Assembly (NCBI RefSeq): GCF_040750475.1
Contig: NZ_JABJVY010000003.1
Coordinates: 258,410 to 322,409 of the forward strand
DNA from: Amorphus sp040750475
GTDB lineage: Bacteria > Pseudomonadota > Alphaproteobacteria > Rhizobiales > Amorphaceae
Direction: 5' to 3'
Length of the DNA: 64,000 nt
The stretch's first letter is position 1, and each line of letters opens with the position of its first letter. The position numbers and the translations under genes are program-made. Below, piece by piece: positions 1 through 8,022 of this stretch. Under the pieces are notes generated by a model. It saw only the letters and a program-made list of their open reading frames with translations. It made no database searches and was not told the DNA's origin.

Positions 1-2
1 GT

Positions 3-542
3 CTCGCCATCGTCGCGGTGATCATGAGCGTCCAGATCCTGGCGACCATGTCGCCCACGGCGACGGAGCAGTTCGGCAAGGTCGCCTCGATCGCGGTGAT
101 CATGACGCTGTTGCCGTATATCTACTCCGCGATCGCCATCAAGGTGCTCGGCTTCAAGACCCTGAAGCAGCACGAATATGCGCTCTACACGCTGATCGGT
201 CTGGTGGCCGCCGTCTACTGCCTTTGGGCGATCGTCGGCTCCAACGGCGAGCAGACCCGCTGGTCGCTGATCTTCGTGGTGACGACGATCGTGTTCTACG
301 CGCTCGCCCTCAACCACAAACGCCACGTGGAGGCCCACGAGGTGGAGACCGGCGGCGGCGTGCCGAAGTTCGTGCGCTACGTGACGCTGGCGCTCACGAT
401 CGCGGCGCTGGTGGCGATGTTCTGGACCTCGGTCGGCCGGCACCGGTTCGAGGATCTGAAGACGCGCTCGCCGAACCCGGCGGCGATCAGCCAGACCACG
501 ACCCCGCCGGCGGCGACGGGGTCGGGCTCGACAGGGGGTTAA
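3..542 (+). CDS. APC-family amino acid/polyamine antiporter, C-terminal part
   Basis: The reading frame is open from the window edge, so the N-terminus lies outside. About 179 residues are visible. They contain four or five hydrophobic segments followed by a Thr/Pro/Gly-rich polar tail, matching the last membrane helices of a 12-helix APC transporter. The stretch AVYCLWAIVGS followed by a polar gap and another helix resembles the C-termini of PotE, CadB and AdiC, which exchange a basic amino acid for its decarboxylated amine across the inner membrane. The substrate cannot be decided from this part. The gene converges on the transglycosylase gene, with about 25 bases between the two stops. The family call is fairly safe; the subfamily is inference. 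Confidence 0.72.
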   Translation, partial: LAIVAVIMSVQILATMSPTATEQFGKVASIAVIMTLLPYIYSAIAIKVLGFKTLKQHEYALYTLIGLVAAVYCLWAIVGSNGEQTRWSLIFVVTTIVFYALALNHKRHVEAHEVETGGGVPKFVRYVTLALTIAALVAMFWTSVGRHRFEDLKTRSPNPAAISQTTTPPAATGSGSTGG

Positions 543-567
543 CAGGGAGGCCCGGAGAAAGCCGGAC

Positions 568-1803
568 TTACTGGAGCTGCTGCAGCAGCCGCACCGAGGC
601 ATAGCCGTCGGCGATCTGGCCGGTGCGTTTCTGGTAATTCCGGATCGCGGAGCGGGTCATCGGGCCTACCCGGCCATCGACGCCGCCGGTGTCGAAGCCC
701 TTTCGGGTCAGCAGCGTCTGCATCTGGCGGACCTGATCGCGCGACAGCGGCGGATCGTTGCGCGGCCAGGACTTCTCGAACGGCCCGCCGCCGATGATCC
801 GGTCGGAGAGATGGCCGACCGCGAGCGCGTACGAGGTCGCGTTGTTGTAGCGCTTGATAACCTCGAAATTCTTCAGCATCAAAAAGGCGGGGCCGTTGGC
901 GCCGGCCGGCAGAAGCAGGAAAGCCTTGTCGGAGGGGCGCGGGAACTCGCGTCCGCGGGTCCGCGTGATGCCGAGACGACGCCATTGGCCGAGTGTGCGC
1001 CAGGTCTCCTCGTCGGCGAGCGAATAGTCGAAATTCGCCGGCAGATCGACCTCGTAGCCCCAGGTTTTGCCGGCCTCCCAGCCGAAATTCTTCAGGTAGT
1101 TCGCGGTGGAGGCGAGCGCATCGGGCACGTCGGTCCAGATGTCGTTCTTGCCGTCGCGGTCATAGTCGGCGGAGTGTTTCTTCCAGCTCGACGGCATGAA
1201 CTGAGTATGCCCCATGGCGCCGGCCCAGGAGCTCTCCATCCGGTTCGGCGCGATGTGACCGGCCTGGACGATCTGCAGCGCGGTGACGAACTCGTCGCGC
1301 CAATAGTCGCGCCGATCCGGCGCCTCGCAGGCCAGCGTCGCGAGCGCCCTCAGCGCGTTGTGCTGCCCCATAAAGCCGCCATAGCTAGTCTCCACGCCCC
1401 AGATCGCGAGCACAACCTGGCTGTCGACGCCGTAGCGGCGCTCGATCTCGGCGAGCTGGGTGGCGTATTTCTGGCGCATCTGCCGACCGGTCGTGATCCG
1501 CGAGGAAGAGACGGCGGAATCCAGATAGTCCCAGATAGGTTTCACGAACTCCGACTGCTTGCCCATCAGCCGGACCGTGTCCGGGTCGGGCGTCATTCCG
1601 GACGTGACCTGGTTGAAAGTGCCAGCCGAAACGCCGGCGCGCCGGGCCGCCGGCCACAGGCCCTTGAGGCAGGCCTGGAACGATTGCGCGGCCGCCGGAA
1701 CCGGGCGCACGACCCCGCCCAGCGCCACGAACGCCACGGCAAGCAGCGCCAGCAGCGGCACGATCTGGAAGAAACGGACGAGACGGTCGGCACGGTCAGC
1801 CAT
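568..1803 (-). CDS. Lytic murein transglycosylase, MltB-like
   Basis: A 411-residue exported enzyme that would cleave the MurNAc-GlcNAc bond of peptidoglycan to give 1,6-anhydro ends. Residues 1-40 form a signal peptide: a basic start, a long hydrophobic core and a PAAAQS cleavage region. Residues about 42-340 are an SLT_2/MltB catalytic domain, with the likely catalytic Glu138 in IWGVETSYGG and the downstream motif AMGHTQFMPSSW. The C-terminal 60 or so residues are a PG_binding_1 fold ending near YASVRLLQQL. No lipobox Cys is present, so the protein is probably soluble in the periplasm. The frame stays open upstream, but the ATG at 1803 gives the signal peptide directly. The gene is divergent from kdsD across about 300 bases that hold no other gene, only a GC-rich inverted repeat near 1866-1883. 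Confidence 0.9.
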   Translation of the reverse strand: MADRADRLVRFFQIVPLLALLAVAFVALGGVVRPVPAAAQSFQACLKGLWPAARRAGVSAGTFNQVTSGMTPDPDTVRLMGKQSEFVKPIWDYLDSAVSSSRITTGRQMRQKYATQLAEIERRYGVDSQVVLAIWGVETSYGGFMGQHNALRALATLACEAPDRRDYWRDEFVTALQIVQAGHIAPNRMESSWAGAMGHTQFMPSSWKKHSADYDRDGKNDIWTDVPDALASTANYLKNFGWEAGKTWGYEVDLPANFDYSLADEETWRTLGQWRRLGITRTRGREFPRPSDKAFLLLPAGANGPAFLMLKNFEVIKRYNNATSYALAVGHLSDRIIGGGPFEKSWPRNDPPLSRDQVRQMQTLLTRKGFDTGGVDGRVGPMTRSAIRNYQKRTGQIADGYASVRLLQQLQ

Positions 1804-2102
1804 CGGGGGCACCTGTCGAAGCGACGATGAAACAGATCTTAGGTCATGGCCCTGCCGTGACCACCCGCCCCGCGGGCGGGGCGAGCGAGAAATCGGTAAC
1901 CAATTTGTGGTTAAGAAAGCGTGGCGAACGGTTGCGCGCCCAATGGCACCGGCGGTCGCTTGAGAGCCTCGCAACGCGTCACCCGACACGGTGTTGCCGG
2001 GATTGAGGCCTACGAGATTTCATATCAACTCTGGTCGTGCCCGCCCGGCAGGACTAAGACGGAGCGGCATCGGCCGCATTGCAAGAGACACCACGACCCG
2101 AC

Positions 2103-3128
2103 ATGACTTCCTCGGCCCAAACGGCATCCGCCTCCGTTTCCTCAGCGCCCGCAAATCCCGACGCACCCCAGTGGATCGCGTCCGCCACGCGCACCCTCGA
2201 TACCGAGATCGCAGGCCTGGCCGCGATGAAGGCGGCGATCGGCAACGGGCTCGGCGACTGCTTCGTGCGCGCGGTGGAAACGATCCGCGCCGGCAAGGGA
2301 CGCGTGATCGTCACCGGTGTGGGCAAGAGCGGCCATATCGGCTCCAAGATCTCCGCCACGCTGGCCTCCACCGGCACCCCGGCGCACTTCGTCCACGCCG
2401 CGGAGGCAAGCCACGGCGACCTCGGCATGATCACCGAGGAAGACGTCATCATCGCGCTGTCGTGGTCCGGCGAGAGCAAGGAATTCGCCACCATCGTCGC
2501 CTATGCGCGCCGCTTTCGGGTGCCAATCATCGCCATCACATCCAGCCGCAAATCGGCGCTCGGCCGGGCGGCGAGCGTGGCGCTGGAGCTGCCCAAGGTG
2601 GCGGAGGCCTGCCCGCACGGGCTGGCCCCGACGACCTCCACGATGATGATGCTGGCGCTCGGAGATGCGCTTGCCGTCGCGCTTTTGGAGGCGCGCGGCT
2701 TCACCGCCCAGGACTTCAAGGTGTTCCACCCCGGCGGCAAACTCGGCGCCAAGCTGCAGCATGTGCGCGACGTGATGCATGCAGGCGAGGCGCTGCCGCT
2801 GGCGACCTCCAGCACGCCCATGAGCGAGGCGATCGTGCTGATGACCGGCAAGGGTTTCGGAACCCTCGGCATCGTCGACGAGATTGGCCACCTGGTCGGG
2901 ATCATCACCGACGGCGACCTGCGCCGTCACCTGGGTCCAGACCTGTTGGAAAAGCGCGTCGACGACGTCATGAGCCGCAATCCCAAGACCGCCGCGCCCG
3001 ACGAGCTGGCCGGCACCGTTCTGGAGCGGCTGAACGCGTCGGCGATTACAGCCCTGTTCGTGGTCGACAATGCCCGCCCGGTCGGCATTCTCCACCTGCA
3101 CGATCTCTTGCGCTCCGGCGTGGCCTGA
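2103..3128 (+). CDS. kdsD: Arabinose-5-phosphate isomerase (KpsF/GutQ/KdsD family)
   Basis: Interconverts ribulose 5-phosphate and arabinose 5-phosphate, the first step towards Kdo for the lipopolysaccharide inner core; a cytosolic enzyme. The 341-residue protein has a sugar isomerase (SIS) domain at about residues 55-190 with the phosphate-binding TGVGKSGHIGSK, the segment HAAEASHGDLGM and the serine-rich loop LSWSGESKEF. Two CBS domains follow (about 220-335), ending with ALFVVDNARPVGILHLHDLL. The length fits the family (E. coli KdsD is 328). A TTG eight codons upstream is an alternative start; the ATG is preferred. No other Kdo gene is adjacent, so assignment rests on the protein itself; GutQ-type paralogues have the same architecture. 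Confidence 0.93.
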   Translation: MTSSAQTASASVSSAPANPDAPQWIASATRTLDTEIAGLAAMKAAIGNGLGDCFVRAVETIRAGKGRVIVTGVGKSGHIGSKISATLASTGTPAHFVHAAEASHGDLGMITEEDVIIALSWSGESKEFATIVAYARRFRVPIIAITSSRKSALGRAASVALELPKVAEACPHGLAPTTSTMMMLALGDALAVALLEARGFTAQDFKVFHPGGKLGAKLQHVRDVMHAGEALPLATSSTPMSEAIVLMTGKGFGTLGIVDEIGHLVGIITDGDLRRHLGPDLLEKRVDDVMSRNPKTAAPDELAGTVLERLNASAITALFVVDNARPVGILHLHDLLRSGVA

Positions 3129-3140
3129 TAACGGAAACGC

Positions 3141-3368
3141 TCACTCCCCGCGCCAGCGATAGAGCCGGCCGCCCTTTTTCGTTCCGGTGTCCTCGACCCC
3201 GGGGAACAGGCCGCGGCGGACCGCCTCCAGGAATTCCCGCCCGGTCTTGACCTTGTCGCCGATATAGAGGCGATCCCAGCCGGAGCCGTAGACCTCGGGA
3301 AAGTGGAACTCGCCAGCCGGCCGCTTGGCGAGTTCCGTCTTCAGCCGGGCGATCTCGCGCTCGTTCAT
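3141..3368 (-). CDS. Small conserved hypothetical protein (DUF1413-like)
   Basis: A 75-residue charged, soluble protein convergent with kdsD (12 bases between stops). It starts with a Lys/Arg/Glu-rich helix and contains GEFHFPEVYGSGWDRLYIG and KTGREFLEAVRRGLFPGVED. The pattern of an early FTL/FHFP-type strand, a GxxWxxL core and a later phage-like LG/TGREF helix reminds me of the small DUF1413 family, whose function is unknown, but this is from memory of the pattern and not a database match. No signal peptide or membrane segment. Codon use matches the neighbours. The function is unknown. Confidence 0.6.
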   Translation of the reverse strand: MNEREIARLKTELAKRPAGEFHFPEVYGSGWDRLYIGDKVKTGREFLEAVRRGLFPGVEDTGTKKGGRLYRWRGE

Positions 3369-3425
3369 GTTCGCCTCATCTCCCGAAGGGTCGACCGCTC
3401 TCCCCGTACGCCGGACCCAAAGTCG

Positions 3426-4040
3426 TCAATAGAGGTTGGTGCGCACGATCTTTTCGTAGGTCGCGTCAACCTCCTCCGCGGTCACGTCCTTCAACTCGCC
3501 GGACCGTGCCGCCATCCTACCGATCGACGGAACCGTGCGCTTGTCGATGCGGGACTCCTCGCGCCACAACTTGGCGCGATTGACAGCCTTGCCGCAATGA
3601 AACAGCACCTCGTTCACGGACACGACCGTCGCCGTCTTGGGCGTGCGATCCTTTTCCCGGAGACTCGCCAGCAGGTCCGGAGCGACGGAAATCCGCGCAC
3701 GACCGTTGATGCGCAGGAATACCTCCAGCCCCGGAAAGATGAACAGCATCGCCACACGATCGTCCTCGCTGACATTGCGCAAGGATTCGATCCGGTTGTT
3801 GCCGGGCCAATCGGCAAACGCGACCGTCTTGTCGTCCAGCACCTTCACGAAGCCGGGCGGGCCGCCGCGCGGCGAAGCGTCGAGCCCGTTTGCGCGCCCC
3901 GTCGCAAAGCAGAAGAAGGTCGCGACGTCCAGGTACTCTCGATGAAAGTCGATGAGGTGATCCAGGACTCCCTTTTGTATCCGCTCGGACGGCGGATCAT
4001 AGAGTTGATCGAGATCGGGGGCGGCTTCCTGATCGTTCAT
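3426..4040 (-). CDS. Pyridoxamine 5'-phosphate oxidase-like FMN protein (MSMEG_1061-type)
   Basis: A 204-residue cytosolic protein of the split-barrel flavin-binding PPOX superfamily. The order of motifs fits the MSMEG_1061-type subgroup: FFCFATGRANGLDASPRGGPPGFVKVLDDKTVAFADWPGNNR near residues 42-83 (strand, phosphate-binding region, D-x-x-G-N-N/R turn), then VAMLFIFPGLEVFLRINGRA, and a late FHCGKAVNRAKLW element seen in many of these proteins. Members bind FMN or F420 and reduce assorted substrates; the true substrate is usually unknown. The gene is divergent from an AraC-type regulator, which suggests the regulator controls it. The 210-base gap contains the perfect palindrome CAAATATTTG at 4111-4120. 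Confidence 0.8.
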   Translation of the reverse strand: MNDQEAAPDLDQLYDPPSERIQKGVLDHLIDFHREYLDVATFFCFATGRANGLDASPRGGPPGFVKVLDDKTVAFADWPGNNRIESLRNVSEDDRVAMLFIFPGLEVFLRINGRARISVAPDLLASLREKDRTPKTATVVSVNEVLFHCGKAVNRAKLWREESRIDKRTVPSIGRMAARSGELKDVTAEEVDATYEKIVRTNLY

Positions 4041-4250
4041 GAATGATCTCCTCGGGGCCAGCTCGACAGAATTGGCATTTCAGGGTCAGGAGTTGCGGAG
4101 GGCCCGCGCTCAAATATTTGGAATCGTTCGAATTTAAGCCGAGCGCGACCATTCGCCTGGCGAAGGGCGCCGGTGCTTTCTCCTTCTCCATAGACCTCGA
4201 AGCCCTGTCCGTCATAGTGCATTGAAGCCAACTTATGTCGGAATGGCGCC

Positions 4251-5027
4251 ATGGCCCGCTTCACCGTCGATTCCTCTCTTCTCAACCTGGCCGGAGAGCC
4301 GTTTTTGTTCACCGTCGTCGGCAAGACCGACGACGAGCTGACGCCGCATCCGCATTCCCATCCGAGGGGCCAGCTCTTCGGCTCCAATCTCGGTGTTCTG
4401 ACGGTGGGCGTGGAAGAGGCGGTTTGGATCGTTCCGGCGATTCACGCGGTTTGGCTGCCCCCTCGCCATGTGCACTGGGGGCGCTCGCATGGCAACTTCG
4501 ACGGCTGGAGCGTCTACATCGCGGAAGCGCACTGCGCGGATCTGCCCGCCTCGCCCCGCACGATCCGGACCACCGGGCTTCTGCGAGAGGCAGTGCGAAG
4601 GTCCTCCACATGGCCGATCGCGACATTGACGGCCGCTCAGAGACGGATAGCGATGGTCATTTGCGACGAAATCCGCAGCCTGCCAAGCGACGCGTTCGGG
4701 CTTCCGATGCCGGTCAGCGAAGGCCTTGCCCGGATCGCCCGAAGCCTGATCGCCGATCCGTCCGACGACCGCGGGCTGGAGGCCTGGGCCCGGTGGAACG
4801 GCATGGGCGCTCGCACCCTCAGCCGGCGCTTCGTGGCCGAAACGGGCTTTACCTTTACCGCCTGGCGTCAGCGCGCCCGCCTGTTGCGCGCGCTGGAAAT
4901 GCTCGCGGCCGGATTGCCCGTCACCACCATCGCGCTCGACCTCGGCTTCTCCACATCGAGCGCCTTCATTGCCCTGTTTCGACAAACCTTTGGCGAAACG
5001 CCGGCTGTCTATCGCCGTAGGCTGTAA
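4251..5027 (+). CDS. AraC-family transcriptional regulator with N-terminal cupin
   Basis: A 258-residue cytosolic DNA-binding regulator. The N-terminal half (about 25-110) is a cupin-type sensing domain with the histidine-rich HPHSHPRGQLFG, a layout typical of ligand-binding AraC regulators. The C-terminal 90 residues are the double helix-turn-helix: WARWNGMGARTLSRRFVAETG for the first and ALDLGFSTSSAFIALFRQTFG for the second, ending PAVYRRR as the family does. It sits head to head with the PPOX gene and probably acts in their shared 210-base gap. The ligand cannot be inferred. The start at 4251 gives the usual family length. Confidence 0.9.
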   Translation: MARFTVDSSLLNLAGEPFLFTVVGKTDDELTPHPHSHPRGQLFGSNLGVLTVGVEEAVWIVPAIHAVWLPPRHVHWGRSHGNFDGWSVYIAEAHCADLPASPRTIRTTGLLREAVRRSSTWPIATLTAAQRRIAMVICDEIRSLPSDAFGLPMPVSEGLARIARSLIADPSDDRGLEAWARWNGMGARTLSRRFVAETGFTFTAWRQRARLLRALEMLAAGLPVTTIALDLGFSTSSAFIALFRQTFGETPAVYRRRL

Positions 5028-5086
5028 AGCCACCCTCCGTCCGGAAAAGCAAAACGGATCTATGAGCGGAGGCAACCGTTTCCACG

Positions 5087-5117
5087 AAAAAGGGCGTTCC
5101 GGTTGCCCGGAACGCCC
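5087..5117 (-). terminator. Intrinsic terminator of the hsp20 gene
   Basis: On the minus strand an 11-bp perfect GC-rich stem (5107-5117 with 5092-5102, loop of four) is followed immediately by five T residues at 5091-5087. It lies about 45 bases past the hsp20 stop. The opposite strand has no T run on its far side, so it appears to serve hsp20 only. Confidence 0.8.
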
Positions 5118-5161
5118 CCATCAGGACGGTTCGTCCGACGATTTATCGAGGCACGCCCGCG

Positions 5162-5629
5162 TTAGGCGGTCTCGACTTCGCCTTCGATCTGCTTGGCAGT
5201 CTCGGCCGCGGCCTGAATCTCGATCTGCCGGGGCTTCTTGGCCTCCGGAATCTCGCGCTTCAGGTCGACGTGCAGGAGACCGTTCTCCATGCTCGCGCCA
5301 TTGACCACCACGTGGTCGGCGAGCTGGAACCGACGCTCGAACGCGCGCGACGCAATGCCGCGATAGAGAACTTCCTTGTTCTCTTCGGTCTCGACTTTCT
5401 TCTCGCCCTTCACGGTGAGCGTGTTCTCGCGGACCTCGATGGTGAGGTCGTCATCGGAGAAGCCGGCCACGGCCATCGTGATACGATAGTCGTTTTCGGC
5501 GGTCCGCTCGATATTATAGGGCGGATAGGTCGAGCCAGCGTCCGGGGTTCCGAGCGAATCAAGCATCGAGAACATACGGTCGAAGCCGACGGTCGAACGA
5601 TAAAGGGGGCTCAAGTCAAAATGGCGCAT
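5162..5629 (-). CDS. Small heat-shock protein, Hsp20/IbpA family
   Basis: A 155-residue ATP-independent holdase that binds unfolding proteins under heat stress in the cytosol. It begins MRHFDLSPLYRSTVGFDRMF, the usual IbpA-like N-terminal arm. The alpha-crystallin domain spans about residues 37-130 with YNIERTAENDYRITMAVAGF and ENTLTVKGEKK. The end has GLLHVDLKREIPEAKKPRQIEI, containing the PEAKKP-I-I anchor that links oligomer subunits. The ATG at 5629 follows GGAGGA at a spacing of five. That Shine-Dalgarno lies in a foldable leader resembling a ROSE thermometer, so translation is probably heat-controlled. The gene has its own terminator. Confidence 0.95.
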   Translation of the reverse strand: MRHFDLSPLYRSTVGFDRMFSMLDSLGTPDAGSTYPPYNIERTAENDYRITMAVAGFSDDDLTIEVRENTLTVKGEKKVETEENKEVLYRGIASRAFERRFQLADHVVVNGASMENGLLHVDLKREIPEAKKPRQIEIQAAAETAKQIEGEVETA

Positions 5630-5700
5630 GGTTGTCCTCCATTGAAGCGACAGGTTTCCCTTCGGCGCCGGAAAGTCTCCGGCAAGCTTCGCCCGCCATT
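5630..5700 (-). promoter_or_regulatory. ROSE-like RNA thermometer in the hsp20 5' leader
   Basis: Read on the minus strand, the leader ends with UCGCUUC, a three-base loop AAU, then GGAGGA (5650 down to 5635). UCGCUUC can pair with GGAGGA if one G is bulged, which hides the Shine-Dalgarno. UCGCU fits the U(U/C)GCU signature of ROSE elements, known from rhizobial small heat-shock genes. A second hairpin (GCCGGA, loop of five, TCCGGC) lies upstream at 5683-5667. The pairing was worked out by eye and not folded by software. Confidence 0.65.
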
Positions 5701-5803
5701 GTTGGCCGGGCAGTGACCCGAAGGCGCGGACCCTCTACGGGCGTCCGCGTTTCGTGATATGGGAGTCCCCTTTTCGGGGTTCAAGTTCTTGAAGGCGCCG
5801 CGA

Positions 5804-8014
5804 ATGGCCGAAGCGCACCACACACCGGACCTGATCGACGTTGCCGAAAATCCGGTGCCGCCGGGCGGAACGAGCGAATGGCTTTCGCTCGAAAAGGGCA
5901 AGGTGCTCTTGCGCTTCGCAAGCTGGCCCGCGCCCGAGGCGCCGGCGAACGGAACCGTCATTCTGGCCACCGGCCGGGCGGAATTCATCGAGAAATATTT
6001 CGAAGTCGTGCGCGAACTCCGCGAGCGCGGCTTCGCCGTCGCCGCCTTCGATTGGCGCGGACAGGGAGGCTCCAGCCGACTGGTCTCCGACCCGATCAAG
6101 GGCCACGTCGCCAACTTCGATCTCTATGTCGACGATCTCCAGGCCGCCGTCGCCGCCGCCGCGATCAAGGGCCTGCCGCGACCGTTCTACCTGCTCGCCC
6201 ATTCCATGGGCGGCGCCGTCGCGCTGATGGCGGCAAGCCATCTCGCCGACCAGATCGAGCGCATGGTGCTGACCGCGCCGATGCTGGCGCTCGCCAACAA
6301 GCGCGCGTCGAGCCGATGGGCCAAGGGCCTGACCGGGATCGCCGGCGCCATGGGGCTCGCCAACCGCCAATTGGAACCGCACGGGGCCCGACCGCCCCAA
6401 GACATCCCGTTCGACGACAACGTGGTGACCTCCGATCCCCGCCGCTATACGCGCACCATGGCGGTGCTGAACGCCGCGCCGGAGCTCTCCATCGGCGGGC
6501 CGACGGTCAAGTGGTTCAACGCGGCCAACCGCGCCATGCGCAAGTTCGAAGAGCCGGGTGCGGGCGCGGAAGTGGCGATCCCGACGCTGATGGTGGTGTG
6601 CGGGACCGATAAGGTCGTCTCGGCGAGCGCGATCGAGCGGTTCGCCAAGACGCTACATTGCGGCGGCCGCGTGCTCATTTCCGGCGCGCGCCACGAGATC
6701 CTGATGGAGCGCACTGCCTTCCGCACCCTGTTCTGGGCCGCCTTCGACTGCTTCATTCCCGGCGCCGATCTCAGACTGCCGACCGATATCGCCCCACCCA
6801 AGACCGCCCCTGCGTTGGTCTCCGGGGACCTCACCCAACCGAGCGACGCCGCGGCTCCGGCGGCGAGCGAAACGGCCGAGCGCGCACCCGATGCCGAGGG
6901 CGACGTTGCGGTTTCCGAAGAGCCCGCGCCCGTGCCGGAGCCGGTCGCTACGGCCGACGCCACGCCGAGCGCCGAGACGCCGACGCCGGAGGAACCCCCG
7001 GTCGCCGAACCGGCCACCGCAAAGACGGAAGCAGCCGCCACAACCGAGCGCCGAACCCGGTTCGGCTTTTTCCGGCGGCGCGGCGAGCCCGCGGCCCCAT
7101 CCGCCGGGCCGGCCACCGAGGCGACGCCAATCGCGTCGGACCAGCCCGCTAGCGAGAGCGAGGCTGCGCCGGAAAGCGAGACCACCGCCACGAATCGCAG
7201 CGACGCGGCCTCCGAGACGACCCAGCCAACCTCCGCCGAGGCCGCCCTCGCCGCCGCTGCAAGCCTGGTTGCCGAGGCGACCCGAGGAGAAACACCCCGC
7301 ACGCCCCTCGCTGGCGAAACGGACCCGGCCAAGCCCGAGGCCGAGACGACACCGCAAGCCTCGTCGAACGCCACGGCGCCGGAGCCCTCTGAAACACCTG
7401 CCGCATCCGGCAACGGCCACGCCAGGATCGGACGCCTGTTCCGTCGACGCACCTCAGACGTCGGGGAAGACACCTCCGCGACCGATGAAGCCGCAAGCGG
7501 CGAAGCCGATACCGCCGAACAGAAGAACGAGGCCGCCGAGCCGACGTCCGAAACGGATGCGGCAACGCCCGCGTCGGCCGAAGCTCCGTCTTTGGACGCT
7601 GTGGCTTCCGCCGGCGTGAGCGACGAAACGTCACCCGTTGCCGAAACGGCCGAGGCGAAGGCCGTCGAAGCGCCTGTAGCCTCGGATGCCTCGGAAGTTT
7701 CGGCGGAGGAGACGACCGAGACCGAACAGGAGGCCCTCTCCGACATCGCGCAAACGGAGCGCGACGACCCGGAGGACGCGAAGGCCGCCGGCGAACCGGA
7801 TCTCGAGGCCGCTCGCCCGCTTGTTGTCGACACGACGGCCGCAGAGCCCGCCCCGTCGGACGCGACCGATGCGCCGGAGAGCGAGAAAGCGGCCATCGAA
7901 TCGGACGAAACGGCCGAGCCGGACGCCCCTGCGGAACCCGTTCTCCGCTCCGTCGGCGGCGGACGCAAGGCCCCGCCGCGCCCGGTCAAGCGCGGCCGCG
8001 GCCGCCGACGCTGA
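5804..8014 (+). CDS. Alpha/beta hydrolase (lysophospholipase-like) with a long disordered tail
   Basis: The first 320 or so of 736 residues are a serine hydrolase of the PldB/monoglyceride-lipase type (Hydrolase_4). Ser134 is the nucleophile in LAHSMGG, Asp269 in CGTDKVV and His297 in GARHEIL complete the triad, and AAFDWRGQGGS is the usual strand-turn ahead of the lid. The remaining 410 or so residues are low-complexity, rich in Ala, Glu, Thr, Pro and Ser. Three basic patches interrupt them: TRFGFFRRRG (about 418-428), ARIGRLFRRRT (about 540-550) and an Arg/Lys/Pro-rich C-terminus. Typical family members end near residue 320. Base composition does not differ from the neighbours. A start 15 codons earlier (5759) is possible. 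The djlA-like gene follows within 10 bases. Confidence 0.85.
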   Translation: MAEAHHTPDLIDVAENPVPPGGTSEWLSLEKGKVLLRFASWPAPEAPANGTVILATGRAEFIEKYFEVVRELRERGFAVAAFDWRGQGGSSRLVSDPIKGHVANFDLYVDDLQAAVAAAAIKGLPRPFYLLAHSMGGAVALMAASHLADQIERMVLTAPMLALANKRASSRWAKGLTGIAGAMGLANRQLEPHGARPPQDIPFDDNVVTSDPRRYTRTMAVLNAAPELSIGGPTVKWFNAANRAMRKFEEPGAGAEVAIPTLMVVCGTDKVVSASAIERFAKTLHCGGRVLISGARHEILMERTAFRTLFWAAFDCFIPGADLRLPTDIAPPKTAPALVSGDLTQPSDAAAPAASETAERAPDAEGDVAVSEEPAPVPEPVATADATPSAETPTPEEPPVAEPATAKTEAAATTERRTRFGFFRRRGEPAAPSAGPATEATPIASDQPASESEAAPESETTATNRSDAASETTQPTSAEAALAAAASLVAEATRGETPRTPLAGETDPAKPEAETTPQASSNATAPEPSETPAASGNGHARIGRLFRRRTSDVGEDTSATDEAASGEADTAEQKNEAAEPTSETDAATPASAEAPSLDAVASAGVSDETSPVAETAEAKAVEAPVASDASEVSAEETTETEQEALSDIAQTERDDPEDAKAAGEPDLEAARPLVVDTTAAEPAPSDATDAPESEKAAIESDETAEPDAPAEPVLRSVGGGRKAPPRPVKRGRGRRR

Positions 8015-8022
8015 AGTTGCCC

